This document shows, in pieces, positions 24,242 through 35,024 of a DNA stretch of 64,000 nt. Position 1 is the first letter of the stretch. Each line of letters begins with the position of its first letter. Source of the DNA: Nothopassalora personata (taxonomy: Eukaryota; Ascomycota; Dothideomycetes; Mycosphaerellales; Mycosphaerellaceae); the NCBI GenBank assembly GCA_033816765.1, contig CM066289.1, forward strand, positions 3,038,001 through 3,102,000, read 5' to 3'. The position numbers and the translations under genes were made by a program. Under the pieces are notes generated by a model that was not told where the DNA came from, ran no database searches, and saw only the letters and a program-made list of their open reading frames with translations.

Positions 24242-25288
24242 TGTGCCGTAGGAATAATACCCGCATCCGTGTATGAGAACCCGAAGTGGCCAGCCATTCA
24301 CACACACGTGCCTGGAGTCCGAAAGCACGACCTACGCTTGCCGACACGTGCTGTGGTGAAAATTCTTCGCAACCAGAAAACCTCACGCTGGCGCCGCACA
24401 GATCCACTTACATGGCAGACCAGGCCTTTCTGGAACGGCGCGCTCTCGTTTTGTCTTTCTGAACTTGGACGACATGACACATAACAGGATCCTTGTCTCA
24501 CGACCGTCCGTCTCTGCTTAACATATGCCATTTTTGGGTGGAATTGTTTCCCGTTCATGGCTAGCACACACACGTGTCGCCTCATCGTGGCGTTACGATG
24601 CACTGACTGATTGATGCCCACACCGCGTCCTCCGCGAAGGCACCGTGTGCAAACCCTGCCAAGCGAGTCGTGTAGAGACGAGGGTTGTGCGAAAGAGAGG
24701 TCGTCGAAGAATGCCAAACAAAACACAGTGACCTCCCAGCTTGCCCGGTACCAGGTTCGGTGTTCACAGAGGAGTCGATCGACGCCCTATACTCCATCAT
24801 GCACTCCGTGCTGACAAACGGGGACCTCCAATGATTAGCGCAGAACTGCTGACAGTATAGCCAAATGACCAATCACGATCGGTGTTGCCAGCTCCGTTCC
24901 CTGCATTCCTTTTACGGGCATCGAGTGCGAACGCCATGCGCCATGACTTGTTCGTGACTCAACGGGCATGCATTCAACAACAGGGCGCGTTTCAACGCCG
25001 ACAACGTGTTGGTATAAGACACCTAAAACGGCCGCCCACTATGGTGTCGGGCCCGTCATGTTCCAGTGAGTTCGCTGCTCTCCATCAATTCTCCATCACT
25101 TCGGATCATAGTCAGGAGTCATCACACCACCCCAAGATCTGCACCTCCATTTCAAGCCACAGAGTCTACAGCACAACAGAATCGTCCCCGCAGTCCCAGA
25201 TACCGCTATTTCTCAGCAGGACGCAGTTCATTGGCTCTCTTAAGTCTATCGCATTGTTGGAGCTGCCCGTCTGTTCACGCGACCGCTG
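21360..25288. other. Gene-poor 3.9-kb stretch
   Basis: No gene is supported. About 22640-23330 looks like decayed coding DNA: the plus strand gives runs of sensible residues (for example LGRSVLYYRAKQIIPVRLR near 22920-22995) broken by TAA/TAG/TGA and frame changes, partly RIP-like. Around 23540-23620 a GTGACACCCTCC motif recurs at short spacing. The 108-codon frame at 22239-22565 has no recognisable domain. Confidence 0.45.
24193..24240. repeat. CAT/ATC trinucleotide microsatellite
   Basis: About 16 near-perfect CAT units with one CAG interruption near the left end. It lies in the gene-poor stretch and yields a poly-Asp run on the opposite strand, which creates a spurious reading frame. Confidence 0.9.
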
Positions 25289-25306
25289 TTGATAAGGAGC
25301 TGCACA

Positions 25307-26851
25307 ATGTCCGTCTCTTCTGAGCACAGCAGCGATGGACACAACATGCAGTCCAGGCTGAGAAACCTTTATCAGGCTCACAAGCCTGAGATTCAGATCA
25401 ATTTGCTTCGTAGGCAATCAGTGTACAGCACACTCGACAAGATTGAAGGTGTCGCCACCATCGTCGCACCGACGGACACGAGCTTCGATGAGGTTGAGAT
25501 CGAATTTGTGGGAACGACCCGGGCATACGTTGAACGTCTGACCACTGCAGCAGCCATCTCTGGCAAATCTGAGGCTTTCCACCAGTTTCTGAAGCTCAAG
25601 CAGCCACGTCTCAACGAGCATCTTCCAGAGGATGGGGTTCTAAAGGCCGGCCAGAAGTACGAGCTTCCCTTTGTTTTTGTCGTGCCACAACAGCTCCTTC
25701 CACGAATATGCCAGCACAAGGTCGCGAACCAATCGCTCCGCGATACTCATCTGCAGCTTCCTCCAAGCTTTGGTGACAAGGAAGCCGAGTTGAAGTCCGA
25801 ATCTTTGGATGATATGGTTCCGGAGATGGCCAGCATCCGCTACGGAGTATTCGCCAGGATATCGAAGGGTAAAGAGGAAGGCGACGACACCGTCAAGGCC
25901 ACCATTGCAAGCAAAGCCCGTCGCGTGCGAGTTGTGCCAGCTACGGAGGAGCAGCCGCCACTTATTGTCGGCAACGACGGCGAGTACACGATGCGCAAGG
26001 AGAGAACGATACGCAAGGGTGTCCTTCAAGGCAAACTGGGCACACTCGTCGTCGAAGCATCTCAACCTGCGCCAATGCGATTGAAAGCCCACTGGACCGG
26101 CGAGCAGCAGCCATCGATGGCCACTGTCATGCTTCGCTTTGATCCAGTTGATGCGAAGTCACCTCCACCTCGTCTGGGCAGTATGGCGAGTCGGCTCAAG
26201 GTCTGCACATACTTCGCTAGCACTTCCCGGAGCACCATTCCTACGAAGCAAGCTTCGCTCCTGGACCTGTCACAGGGCATGCACAGCGAACAGATCAACC
26301 TTTCCTCGCGCTGCGTAGCAAACGTGGAATGGACGAAGCACGAAGGGAAGACTGCCACTCTGGAGCGACGAGATTCTGGACTTTCGACCGTGTCAACCGA
26401 CTCAGCCACCACACCAGAGCCAAGCGAGAGCTACAAGGGTAGGTCGTTCTACACGGCGAAGGTACTGGTGCCCCTTACTCTACCAACAAACAAAGCTTTC
26501 GTCCCTACATTCCATACTTGCCTGGTCAGCCGCATCTATCAACTCAAACTCGAGCTTGGCCTGCACACTGCTGGCATCGGAGGTTCCGTAGATCTCAAAG
26601 TGCCGATCCAGATCAGCTGCGAGTCCAGCGGAGACTCCAGTCCACGCTCCGGCTCGATTGACTCGAACATGGAGATGATCATGGACGATGAGATTAGCGA
26701 CTACCTCCAACCCAGGACCATTCATGTACCAGACGATGCTTTACTCGGCCGCAGCAGAATTGGCAGTGAGCAGCCTGTTGATGACGACGCTCCGCCTGGG
26801 TATTCTTTCATTGCTTCTCAGGCCGGCAGCCAGACTGTTCCGGTCTATTGA
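25307..26851 (+). CDS. Alpha-arrestin (ART-type trafficking adaptor), intronless
   Basis: 514 aa from ATG 25307, single exon. The first half reads as an arrestin-N-like beta sandwich (IEGVATIVAP...VEIEFVGTTRAYVE, then a PFVFVVP strand). The second half has arrestin-C-like strands (FYTAKVLVPLTLP, IYQLKLELGLH, DLKVPIQI). A PPGY motif at about residues 496-499 is a PPxY site of the kind bound by WW domains of Rsp5/NEDD4 ubiquitin ligases. Family members recruit the ligase to plasma-membrane transporters for endocytosis. A Ser/Thr-rich insert (DSGLSTVSTDS) may be a phospho-regulated region. It lies upstream of a second arrestin on the same strand with 0.65 kb between; sequence similarity of the two is low. 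Cargo unknown. Confidence 0.75.
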   Translation: MSVSSEHSSDGHNMQSRLRNLYQAHKPEIQINLLRRQSVYSTLDKIEGVATIVAPTDTSFDEVEIEFVGTTRAYVERLTTAAAISGKSEAFHQFLKLKQPRLNEHLPEDGVLKAGQKYELPFVFVVPQQLLPRICQHKVANQSLRDTHLQLPPSFGDKEAELKSESLDDMVPEMASIRYGVFARISKGKEEGDDTVKATIASKARRVRVVPATEEQPPLIVGNDGEYTMRKERTIRKGVLQGKLGTLVVEASQPAPMRLKAHWTGEQQPSMATVMLRFDPVDAKSPPPRLGSMASRLKVCTYFASTSRSTIPTKQASLLDLSQGMHSEQINLSSRCVANVEWTKHEGKTATLERRDSGLSTVSTDSATTPEPSESYKGRSFYTAKVLVPLTLPTNKAFVPTFHTCLVSRIYQLKLELGLHTAGIGGSVDLKVPIQISCESSGDSSPRSGSIDSNMEMIMDDEISDYLQPRTIHVPDDALLGRSRIGSEQPVDDDAPPGYSFIASQAGSQTVPVY

Positions 26852-27498
26852 GCCTTTTCACGATCACGGATTATGACTTGTTTCTATTATGAACCAGCGA
26901 TTTGCACGGTCATTTCCATAAGATACCCCACCCCATGCATGCTTTGGACTTGGCGAGGAGTCGGCTGTGGTTTATTTGACGGTTTGGTAGCAATCAAGAA
27001 TGGATTCGCACCGTTCAACAGACAGCGAGGGAGGTTTGGAACGCGCAAATAAGTGCAGAGATTCTGCACACATGTATTACATAATGGAGTTCGGTTTACA
27101 TTGCAGCATGGCCTGCCAAGCCACCGCCTTCTCTCCGAAGCTGAACGTTGCGTGATGGTGGTGGCGAAGTCGTACAACTATCAAGCTTCAAAGTGACCTT
27201 TGGGATGGATCCAGTTAGCTGCCATCGTTGGAACTGCTGCATGTGAATATTCGTGGCCATGTAGGCAGCCAAATCTCGCGCTATCCTTGCCAAGTCCGCT
27301 CCAGCCGGAGCTTTCCTGCTTCAGACAAAAACCTGCCCCGTTAGTTCTAGCCACTCCCTTGCAACAAACAACCAAGCCACGTACCGCCACTGCCTTTTGC
27401 AACGAAGCTCACGATGAGCGGCTAGTGTTGAGCGAACGGAACACTTGGACAAAACCATCGAGAAACCACCCATATAGTCGTCATGATCTGGCGCCAAA
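26852..27498. other. Intergenic between the two arrestin genes
   Basis: No coding frame with support; contains the 3' end signals of the upstream gene and the promoter of the downstream one. A TGCATGTGAATATTCG stretch and mixed composition are unremarkable. Confidence 0.5.
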
Positions 27499-29248
27499 AT
27501 GCAGGCATCTGTTATCCTGGACCAGCCCGGCAATGTCGCATACACGAATCTTGATCGCGTTAGCGGTAGAGTGATCGTGAGAGCTGCAAGAAGCTCTGAT
27601 GTCTCTAATATCCTGGTCAAGCTGGAGGGAGAGTCTCGGACACGGTTGATGAGTCCTGCTGGGCCAAATGGCGAGAGGCCGAAGCCGCAGATCGAGTATC
27701 ACAAAGTGGGCAGCTCTTTCCACGAACTTGACTGCGCGAGAATGCTGATGCATGGCAGATATTATACAAAGTCGAGATGGTGTTTCCGCCGGGAGAGATC
27801 GCGGAGGGCCGAGGCCATTTGTCGGGAAAGGCTTCTTACACTCTACCTCCGGGCCAGCATGAATACCCGTTCAGCTTTAAGGTATACTACGCTTCCTTGC
27901 GCAGATCACGCCCTCGGCTTGAGCAAATACTGACCCCATGCCAATAGCTGCCTTTTAATAACAGCTGCAACCTGACTGCGAACCAGACGCCTATGGTTGT
28001 GGGATTGGAACTGGCCAAGCCAGCACAGCGACATGTCAAGAAGACGCTACCGCCTACACTGAGTGGCTTCCCGGGAGAAGCTGAGATCAGGTACTTTGTC
28101 AAGGCCACTGTCAACCGCCACTCGATCTTCAAGGAGAATGCGAGGGCTTATGCACCTTTCAACTTCTTCCCCATCGAGCCGCCCCGAGCTCCATCGACGG
28201 GTTCAGAAGTGTATGCGCGGCAGAGGCATCAGTTTGATGCACTCCCTGGCGATCATGCAGCAAAAGATCGAATGAAAGGTGTCTTCGGTAAGAAGTCGAG
28301 CGCACCGAGTTCACCAACTGTCGGGATTTCAGCGCAAGGACCGGCTATCAGTGTGGACGCACGACTGCCAGAGCCTTCAATTTTGACCTGCAACAGCGAC
28401 ATCCCGCTACGACTCATCCTGAAGAAACTGAACGACCACAACGGGGCCATCTTCCTCCAGTCATTACAGATCTCGTTGATCGGCCACACAAAAGTCCGAG
28501 CCCACCATGTATTCAGAACGGAGACCAACAGCTGGATCATCATGAGCAAAAGCAACATGGGTATAGCCATTGGTTCGCCCAACGATCCCATAAACACCGA
28601 GACGATACTTGACGACAGCATGTGGCGTGGCCAGTCACTACCAAACACCGTCGCACCAGGCTTCGAGACGTGCAACATCGACCGCTTCTATCAACTCGAT
28701 ATCAGAATAGGCCTCAGCTACGCAGGTGATGGGACGGCAAAGGTACGACCAGGGCAGATGAGAAAGATTGTACGAGTTTACTATCATGCCCGATTCCCTC
28801 AAACTGTCCCCCTGCTGATGCTAACGTCGAAATCTAGCCCGAAAACATTGTCCTTCCCCTCCGCCTCGACACCTCAGTCTACTCCGGCATCGCACCACCG
28901 CCCGAAGTCCTCGCAAGAATGGCAGACGCCAAGTCACGCGCACCAGGTAAAGGCTCCGACCCCGTGGCTGCCAAACTCCGAACCGAAGGTCGCCTGGACT
29001 CGGACTTCGGCGCGAACCAGATCCCGCCTACTCCCATCGAGGCAGAAGGCTCCAACGCGCCTCAGATCCCAGCGAGACCAGGGGTTGCGAGCGCAGAGGA
29101 GATCTATGGAGACGTGCCTCCGCCAAGTTATGAGGATGCTATCGCGATGGATGCGCCACCCGTGGTAGCGCCGAGGCCGCATTATGCGCCGCCACCAGCG
29201 TCCGAGGATCCACTGTTGGCGAGCGATGAGAAGAAGGGTTGGCACTGA
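27499..29248 (+). CDS. Alpha-arrestin with C-terminal PPxY motif, four exons
   Basis: Exons 27499-27705, 27759-27881, 27948-28769 and 28838-29248 (introns 53, 66 and 68 bp; branch-like CTGAT, CTGAC, CTAAC) give 520 aa. Arrestin-N: VILDQPGNVAYTNLDRVSG, LVKLEGESRTR, then after splicing KVEMVFPPGE, SYTLPPGQHEYPFSFKLP, NNSC. Arrestin-C follows with SILTCNSDIPLRLILKK, LQISLIGHTKVRA, YQLDIRIGLS. The tail has PPSY (about 479-482) within VPPPSYEDAI, a WW-domain ligand typical of ART adaptors that link Rsp5 to membrane cargo. The tail is Pro-rich and probably disordered. The last exon starts PENIVLPL. Which transporters it serves cannot be read from sequence. Confidence 0.85.
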
Positions 29249-29599
29249 GGAGGGTAAAATATGGGGTGGGCTTGCATACAGGGATTCTAGGAAAGCGACG
29301 AGTAGACGAGTCACGATCAATATGAGACCATTCTCGTCACGACGCCAACGCGGACGCCACCCGAGCTATCGAAAATTGGCTTGAAACAGGTAGGACGCAA
29401 TACATACATCGGTCGCATGAAGCAGCGAAGAGCTCTGACTGCACCGCCGGCGACAGCACGATGGCGCCACACTGCAGCGACCACGGCGATGTCGCGACAC
29501 CACACAATGAAAGAATACCCCAACACGGAGATTTCTTTTTCTCCAGACGCCAGCACAAAAGCCAACGAACTGATGAAAAAGGTTGCACAAAGTGCGAAG

Positions 29600-29731
29600 T
29601 AGAGTGGGAAGGAATCGAACCTCCATTTCATGAGTTGAATGGTGCTGGCTAAACGAGTTGCCACCCGTCGCATGTCAAAAGATTGAGACAGCTAGGGCCC
29701 CTCATGCGTCCTGCCGTTAGACGACCTCTCC
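29600..29731 (-). tRNA. tRNA-like gene candidate with an intron, isotype unclear
   Basis: Minus strand: acceptor halves GGAGAGG/CCACTCT (6 of 7 pairs); D arm GTCT-AACGGCA-GGAC; anticodon stem CATGA/TCATG; a 4-nt variable region; T arm GGAGG-TTCGATT-CCTTC; discriminator A. The anticodon loop is expanded by about 61 nt, as for a tRNA intron. However no U33 is visible where the 5' part of the loop begins (GGGGCC), so the isotype cannot be assigned and it may be a pseudogene. Confidence 0.45.
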
Positions 29732-30488
29732 TGTGTGTGTGTGTTGTGTGGAAGAAAGGAAGGAGAAATTTTTAGGGAGAGAAGGGAAGTTTTGTGCTTG
29801 CTGCAAACTCTATTGGAGCTCCGATTTGAGGACACGGCTGCGCGTGCTGATGAGTTGTAGTTTGGGAGAGCTGTAGGTGGATTGGATGTTTCGGACTGGG
29901 AGTGCTGGTGCTGTTGATGACTGAGGGTGAGGGATGTGATGGTTTGGCCTGTATGGCGAATGGTAGGGTAATGTAGTCACTGAATGAGCTGCTGGGGGTG
30001 GTGTGGGTTCTTATATGCTGGTTCAGATCTCGATCCAGTGCAACGCCCGGACAATCGAAACAGTGCATTCGAGGTCATAACTGTCGCCACAATGCCGAGT
30101 TTTCGTAGGGTCACGAAATGTAGTGAGATCAGTATGATTGTTGTCGTCTCGGTAGCAGAAAGCCTTGGTGTGCGGTTCAGGCCACGATGCATCACTCCAT
30201 GCGCTCGACAGCATGACGAGGCACATCGACCGTTACGCTGATGGACACATATTCCCCATTATCGCAAACCTCAATGGAAATGGTATATGTGTATGTGCAG
30301 TGAAGAAAATGTCCTCGTCATCTCGTGACTAGAATATCTTACCATCTCGGCAAGCATCCGGGAAATTCCGCGTCCCCAATCCTGAATCAGCATCGCATTT
30401 GCTTGACCTCACCGAACCTCGCAGCTGCAGCACAGCACAGCACATCAAACCCGCCAGAAACCCCTCCAACACCACCACCACCACAACC
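29732..30488. other. Intergenic, no gene seen
   Basis: A short GT-rich tract at 29732-29750 follows the tRNA-like sequence. No reading frame with a recognisable product. The last 150 bp are C- and CA-rich on the plus strand and form the promoter/leader of COX9. Confidence 0.5.
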
Positions 30489-30946
30489 ATGCCAATCAAA
30501 CCCATCACGGGCGTACGAATGTCCCAAATCTCAATCGCGCGCGCGAAGGACCCATGCTGACAGTGCGCAGATGCTCCGCAGGGGCCTCGTCCTCGATCTC
30601 TCCGTCGCTTTCGGTACGCCTCCATCACACGATCCACATCTCTCACCCCTCTGCGGACGCCACGGGGGAGGGGGGGGGAATATGGTATATCCTGCGAGAT
30701 CCACTGACACGTATCTGACAGGTCTCGGCACTTCATTCGGATACTTCTGGTGGTACGGTACGTAGAACCCAGAATCTCCTCTCCTCCTCGAACGAAGCGC
30801 TTCGTCCACGAACGCGAAACGGTCCGGATCATGGAGCGAGTTTCTAATTCCACAGCTCAGGCTTCCACGTCCCGTCGGTTCGCCGCCGCGATCAGTTCTA
30901 CGCCAAGCTTGAGGATGAGAGAGCGCACGCTTTGGGTCAGGTCTAA
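30489..30946 (+). CDS. COX9: Cytochrome c oxidase subunit VIIa (Cox9-like)
   Basis: A 62-aa protein from four tiny exons: 30489-30512, 30571-30613, 30722-30757, 30861-30946 (introns 58, 108 and 103 bp, all GTACG donors). The product starts MPIKPITGMLRRGLVLDLSV, continues with a glycine-rich single membrane helix (GLGTSFGYFWWYGFHVP) and ends in a charged RRRDQFYAKLEDE tail. Length and layout match yeast Cox9 (59 aa), a nuclear-encoded inner-membrane subunit of respiratory complex IV. The exon model is supported by every junction restoring the family pattern; the last intron has two possible AG acceptors, of which the second (30860) keeps frame. Confidence 0.85.
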
Positions 30947-31308
30947 ACACGGACGATATTGGCCCGGGTTGAGCAATGGGCGGAGCAAAGCTGTGATAAC
31001 GAGTGAGGGGAGAGAGACAAGCGATTGAAGACCATTCTCCGGGAAGACGAAACGGGGACGAGCTGTACATACACTTCCATACAGCCAATTGCAGCATTTG
31101 CGGAAGCCTATGAGTTGAGAGCATATTCACCGTGTCAGAAGACGTCTCCCTCGCGTGGTAAGGTACGCTCAATGCTATCTTGAGCGCTACGTGGCGGGCG
31201 ATGTGGAGGACGTGCGATGTGGTCGGATGCTAACATGGCATTTGATGCTGACAATACCAAGTGCCGCGTGAGAAGAACCTAGACCTGGGTACAGCTATAG
31301 CCATAATG

Positions 31309-33026
31309 CTAACATCTAAGCTCAACACCCTGCCGACTCACAGTCAGGTACTTAACACCCTTGTACGGCTTCACCTCCGGCCCAAGACCACGACTCTTCT
31401 TCGTGTCAAGCAGTAAGCTCTCGACTTTCAGACCACTCGCCAACCATCCCTTGACGCTGAAGCTCAGCGTTGCACACGTCGGCATGAGCTCTCTGCTCCG
31501 CGTGGTAGACACAGCAGCCTTCGTACCATTCGCCACACCCTCCTTCTCATTCTGATATGCACTTGGCGTGTCCTCATCATAATCATAAGTCGTGCTCGTC
31601 ATACCATTCACACCGCCACTGAGGTCAGCGTCTTCGTCCGCGAGCGGCCCTTGCACAGTGCATCGCAGGACTGCACCAACCGGGCCAAAGTCGCGCGGTG
31701 GTATTCGCCATTCTACGCTGCCCTCGGCTGGATTCCAACTGGCTTCACCCTTGGTCGCCCGCATCTCGCTGACGTTTCTAACGGTCGATGGGATGGGTAC
31801 GTGGATGGTGAGGCCTTCGAGAGCTGGAGCTTTCGAGTCGCCAGAAGGAGTGGGTTTAAATGGTCCCGGACGTCCTGTACCCATGCCGGTGCTGAGGTTG
31901 GACTGCAGTGCTGCTGCGGCTGCCGATCGATTGCTGGGGTCAGGTTTTGCTCGGACCTCGAATTCCGTTCCTGATGCACCTAGACCTGTTGTGATCTCAA
32001 TGTTGACAGGAAGATTGAGGTTGCTGGAAGATGAGTTCGTGGCTGTGAAGTTCATGTCGGGTCCTAGTAGATCTGCCTCGTAGCCGCACAGCGCGAACCT
32101 GCCATCTGGCGGCACGAATGAGAGCACGCCGTCCTTCTTCCAGGTGTTGAGCCTCACGCAAGGATGGAAGACAGCGCGCTCCATGACATTTCGTAGCTGA
32201 TCGCCTCGGTTACCCATACCCGTACCCTTGCCGCCAGTCGATAGGCTCAGCAGAAGATCAGGGACTCCACTGACTTTCGACGTGAACGCTATGCTTCCGT
32301 GTGCGAAAGCAGAAAGAGGTCGTCCAGATGGCGCAAGTGTCACAGCCAATGACTCCACGATATCCACGTATAGCTCGTTACTGGTATGCCGGACGTTGCT
32401 CCTTCTCCATGGTATTGCTGATCCCACGCTGGTCTGCGAAGGCGTGAGACTAGGTCTCATTAGACCCGCAGGACCGCCTGCTTGTAAGGCTGGACTTGAT
32501 CCAGGGACACCAATCTTGCCTAGTAGATTATTCAACACTCCCGGCCCTGTCTCAACAACATCTCTTAGCGCGTTTGCTTCTCCTTGGCACACCACGCCCG
32601 AGTCTGCCATTTCGGCCACGACTTGTGCAGCAATGTCATAGTTGGCCGAGATCTTGGTCGCGAGGAGGGGACTACCGAGGAACTCTTCGAGAGCATCTGC
32701 CACTCTATGTAGGAACTCTAGAACCAGGAGAGGTTCGATGTCGGTCGACGAAGGAGAAAGGAAGAGTAGGTTGTCCTGAATCACGGAGAACAGTATGGTA
32801 GGTGGACTCGTGGATGTGACATATTGGACGCTAGGGCGTGGCGCGGCATGCTGGAGGTAGAGTGGGAGGAGTGTAGATGGAGGCGGTGGTCTACCGGTAT
32901 AGGCGTGGTTGAAGAGCAAGGAGCTGGACCCATGTACATTAGTCGTTGCATGTGACTAGATCAAGCCTCGAGACTACTTACGTACTTGTGCTCGTCAAAG
33001 ATGTACAGCGCCTCGATTGCGCTCAT
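31309..33026 (-). CDS. APM3: AP-3 adaptor complex mu subunit
   Basis: Exon 1 33026-32986 and exon 2 32923-31309 (62-bp intron, donor GTACGTAAG) give 551 aa. The start MSAIEALYIFDEH and following FNHAYTGRPPP are the AP mu longin-like domain (about 1-150). The C-terminal mu-homology domain begins near residue 195 (ELYVDIVESLAVTLAPSG, then VRLNTWKKDGVLSFVPPDG) and has the usual conserved VEWRIPP near the end of the fold. AP-3 sorts cargo from the trans-Golgi/endosome to the vacuole; mu binds tyrosine-based sorting signals. A low-complexity loop (SSSSNLNLP) splits the mu domain. Divergent from TAF8 with about 340 bp between starts. Confidence 0.85.
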
Positions 33027-33369
33027 GGTGATTAGACGTTATTTCATCACTTACTCTGTATCATGCCGTGTTGTAGCAGTCAGATATGGTCCGGACTGCG
33101 GTGTTGGTGAATGACGGAAGGTCAATATATGTTGGCGGGGTCTGAAAGTGAGAAGCCGGATGTCCAAAGCTTCGACCACACGGGCCCAAAGGAGTACTCT
33201 GCGACAATTGTCACTCAGCATTCACACAAACTCCGACACTTCCACTCACGTGCGAAGACTATCGACAACTATGGACTGGGAGACCATTTCCGATCTGTAG
33301 AACAACGGACTTGCTGCTGGAGTACCAGTCGAGGGCATCGAAGCCGTCGCGAGTGGTGGTGCTTTGAGT

Positions 33370-34350
33370 ATGGCCACTCACCATTCTTCCTCGGCGCCCA
33401 GTGGGACGAAGCGACCGCATTCTTCCTCGGCAGAACAGGAACAGATACCAACCAAGAGGCAGAGAGTACACCATGCGCTTCGACATGTTCAAAAGCGTCC
33501 TAAGGACATCGAGCCCGCGCCGCAAGATCCAGTCTTTGCGCAAGGTCAACTACTCAAGAGCATCAGCGCAGCGCTCGTGATGGCTGGCTTCGACAGTGTG
33601 AAGCCCTCGGCGCTGGAGATGTTCAGGTCGCTCGTGGAAGAGTACATGCTACACTTCCTAGCAGACGCGAGGACATCTATGGTCGGCGCACGAAGGACAA
33701 CACCGACCGCTCTCGACTTCGCATCCGCGCTGGCTCGGACGGATGGTACACACACAGCTTCTCTGCTCAAACCACAACTAGGGCTTCGCATACCAGAAGA
33801 CATCTCATGTCCCACAATAGCAGCGCCAGATCCAGCTCCTCCTCCTGCGCCGGACTTCTCCAGCTTACTACAGCCTCTCATGACCCCAAAGCCTCCCGCC
33901 TACATACCAGGTCACTTTCCTCCTTTACCGCCACAACACGCGTGGAAGCACACGCCAGTCTTCCCGAAGAGAGAGACAGATTCGCGAAAGATGCGCGAGA
34001 AGGCAACAGCGGAGGGCATGTTGGCAGAGCAGGCGCTGAGGAAGCTAGCAGCGGCCGCGAAGACGGGTGCCATGAATGCAGAGAAGAGACGAGGGAGTGT
34101 GCTCAGTGGGGAAGGAAGGCCTAGGGAAGCTTCGAAACCACAGAAGGCAAGAAAGCGAGAACATGAGGACACGTTCGCGGAAGTGCTGAAGGATATTGGA
34201 GGCCTTGATGAGTCGGTGGGTCTTGCTGGAAATGGCGCTGGGAGTGGTGAGAAGGATGGTGTGGACTTGGGTATGCCTGAGGGTTTGGTCGTCAACCACA
34301 ACATGAGGCATTGGAGAAAGCATGGCCATCGCAAGACGGGCAGAGGATGA
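33370..34350 (+). CDS. TAF8: TFIID subunit TAF8 (histone-fold protein)
   Basis: 326 aa, single exon from ATG 33370 (an upstream TTG in frame is not used here). A Ser-rich, basic N-terminus leads to a histone fold (about 55-120: LLKSISAALVMAGFDSVKP, FRSLVEEYMLHFLADAR, PTALDFASALA). Next comes a Pro-rich linker and the TAF8 C-terminal motif (about 180-225: YIPGHFPPLPPQHAWKHTPV, FPKRETDSRKMREKA). TAF8 pairs with TAF10 in TFIID and serves RNA polymerase II initiation in the nucleus. The tail is basic and low-complexity. Convergent with SOM1 (138 bp between stops). Confidence 0.85.
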   Translation: MATHHSSSAPSGTKRPHSSSAEQEQIPTKRQRVHHALRHVQKRPKDIEPAPQDPVFAQGQLLKSISAALVMAGFDSVKPSALEMFRSLVEEYMLHFLADARTSMVGARRTTPTALDFASALARTDGTHTASLLKPQLGLRIPEDISCPTIAAPDPAPPPAPDFSSLLQPLMTPKPPAYIPGHFPPLPPQHAWKHTPVFPKRETDSRKMREKATAEGMLAEQALRKLAAAAKTGAMNAEKRRGSVLSGEGRPREASKPQKARKREHEDTFAEVLKDIGGLDESVGLAGNGAGSGEKDGVDLGMPEGLVVNHNMRHWRKHGHRKTGRG

Positions 34351-34487
34351 GCCCGAGATGGATAAGTTCGACGGTGCATAGCACGGTTTGGGATATTGGT
34401 ACCTAGCGTGGCGCTTGCGGAGTTGCGTCAATTGAAAAGCTCTCGCGAGCGATATAGCGAGATGGTTGAGTACACAGTCTCAATATG

Positions 34488-34898
34488 CTATCGCCTTCGA
34501 GTACAGGCATCTTGTTTCTCTGTTGTTGTCGGCTCCGGTACTCGCACCTCATTTAGCTGATCGTACCGTCCTTCCCAAGCCGTTGTCTCCACTGTCATGC
34601 CATTTGCGCATCTGTGTACATCATCAGCGGTGCATCAAACACAATGGGACGCTTCAGATGACACTCATGTGTCAGCCGCGGTGTCTTACTGTCGAAACAA
34701 CCTCAACACCGGCTCGCACACCACTTTACTCGCAGGATCCTTGACCGGCCCATTGAGATTACAATGGTACTGGATCATCTCCTTGAGCTGACACTTCTTG
34801 AGATCGGCCACTGCTGGTTTCCGTTTCTTGCCTGACGGTAGGTCATTGATGCGTGGCAAAAGCTCCGATGCTGGGAAATCGTCCACCAGAGGCGGCAT
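34488..34898 (-). CDS. SOM1: Mitochondrial inner-membrane peptidase-associated protein Som1
   Basis: Exon 1 34898-34690, intron 34689-34612 (78 bp, GTAAGA...ACACAG), exon 2 34611-34488: 110 aa. It shows the small-protein pattern of fungal Som1: basic KKRKP stretch, LKKCQLKEMIQYHCNL, VVCEPVLRLFRQ, and after the splice CANGMTVETTAWEGRYDQ. Conserved cysteines are at KKC, YHC, VVC and QC. Som1 associates with the IMP1/IMP2 signal peptidase of the mitochondrial inner membrane and helps its processing activity. Identification is from motif memory; the splice restores the ETTAWE block in frame, which supports it. Confidence 0.75.
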
Positions 34899-35024
34899 CT
34901 TCTTCCTTATCCCCTCTTACACTTTCATCGACGTTGATCGTTATGCCATCAGGTAGAGCGCAGCAACGGCGAGCTGACGTTTGAATGATCGATCAGCTGC
35001 TGGAAATGGTGAGAAGAAGTCGAG

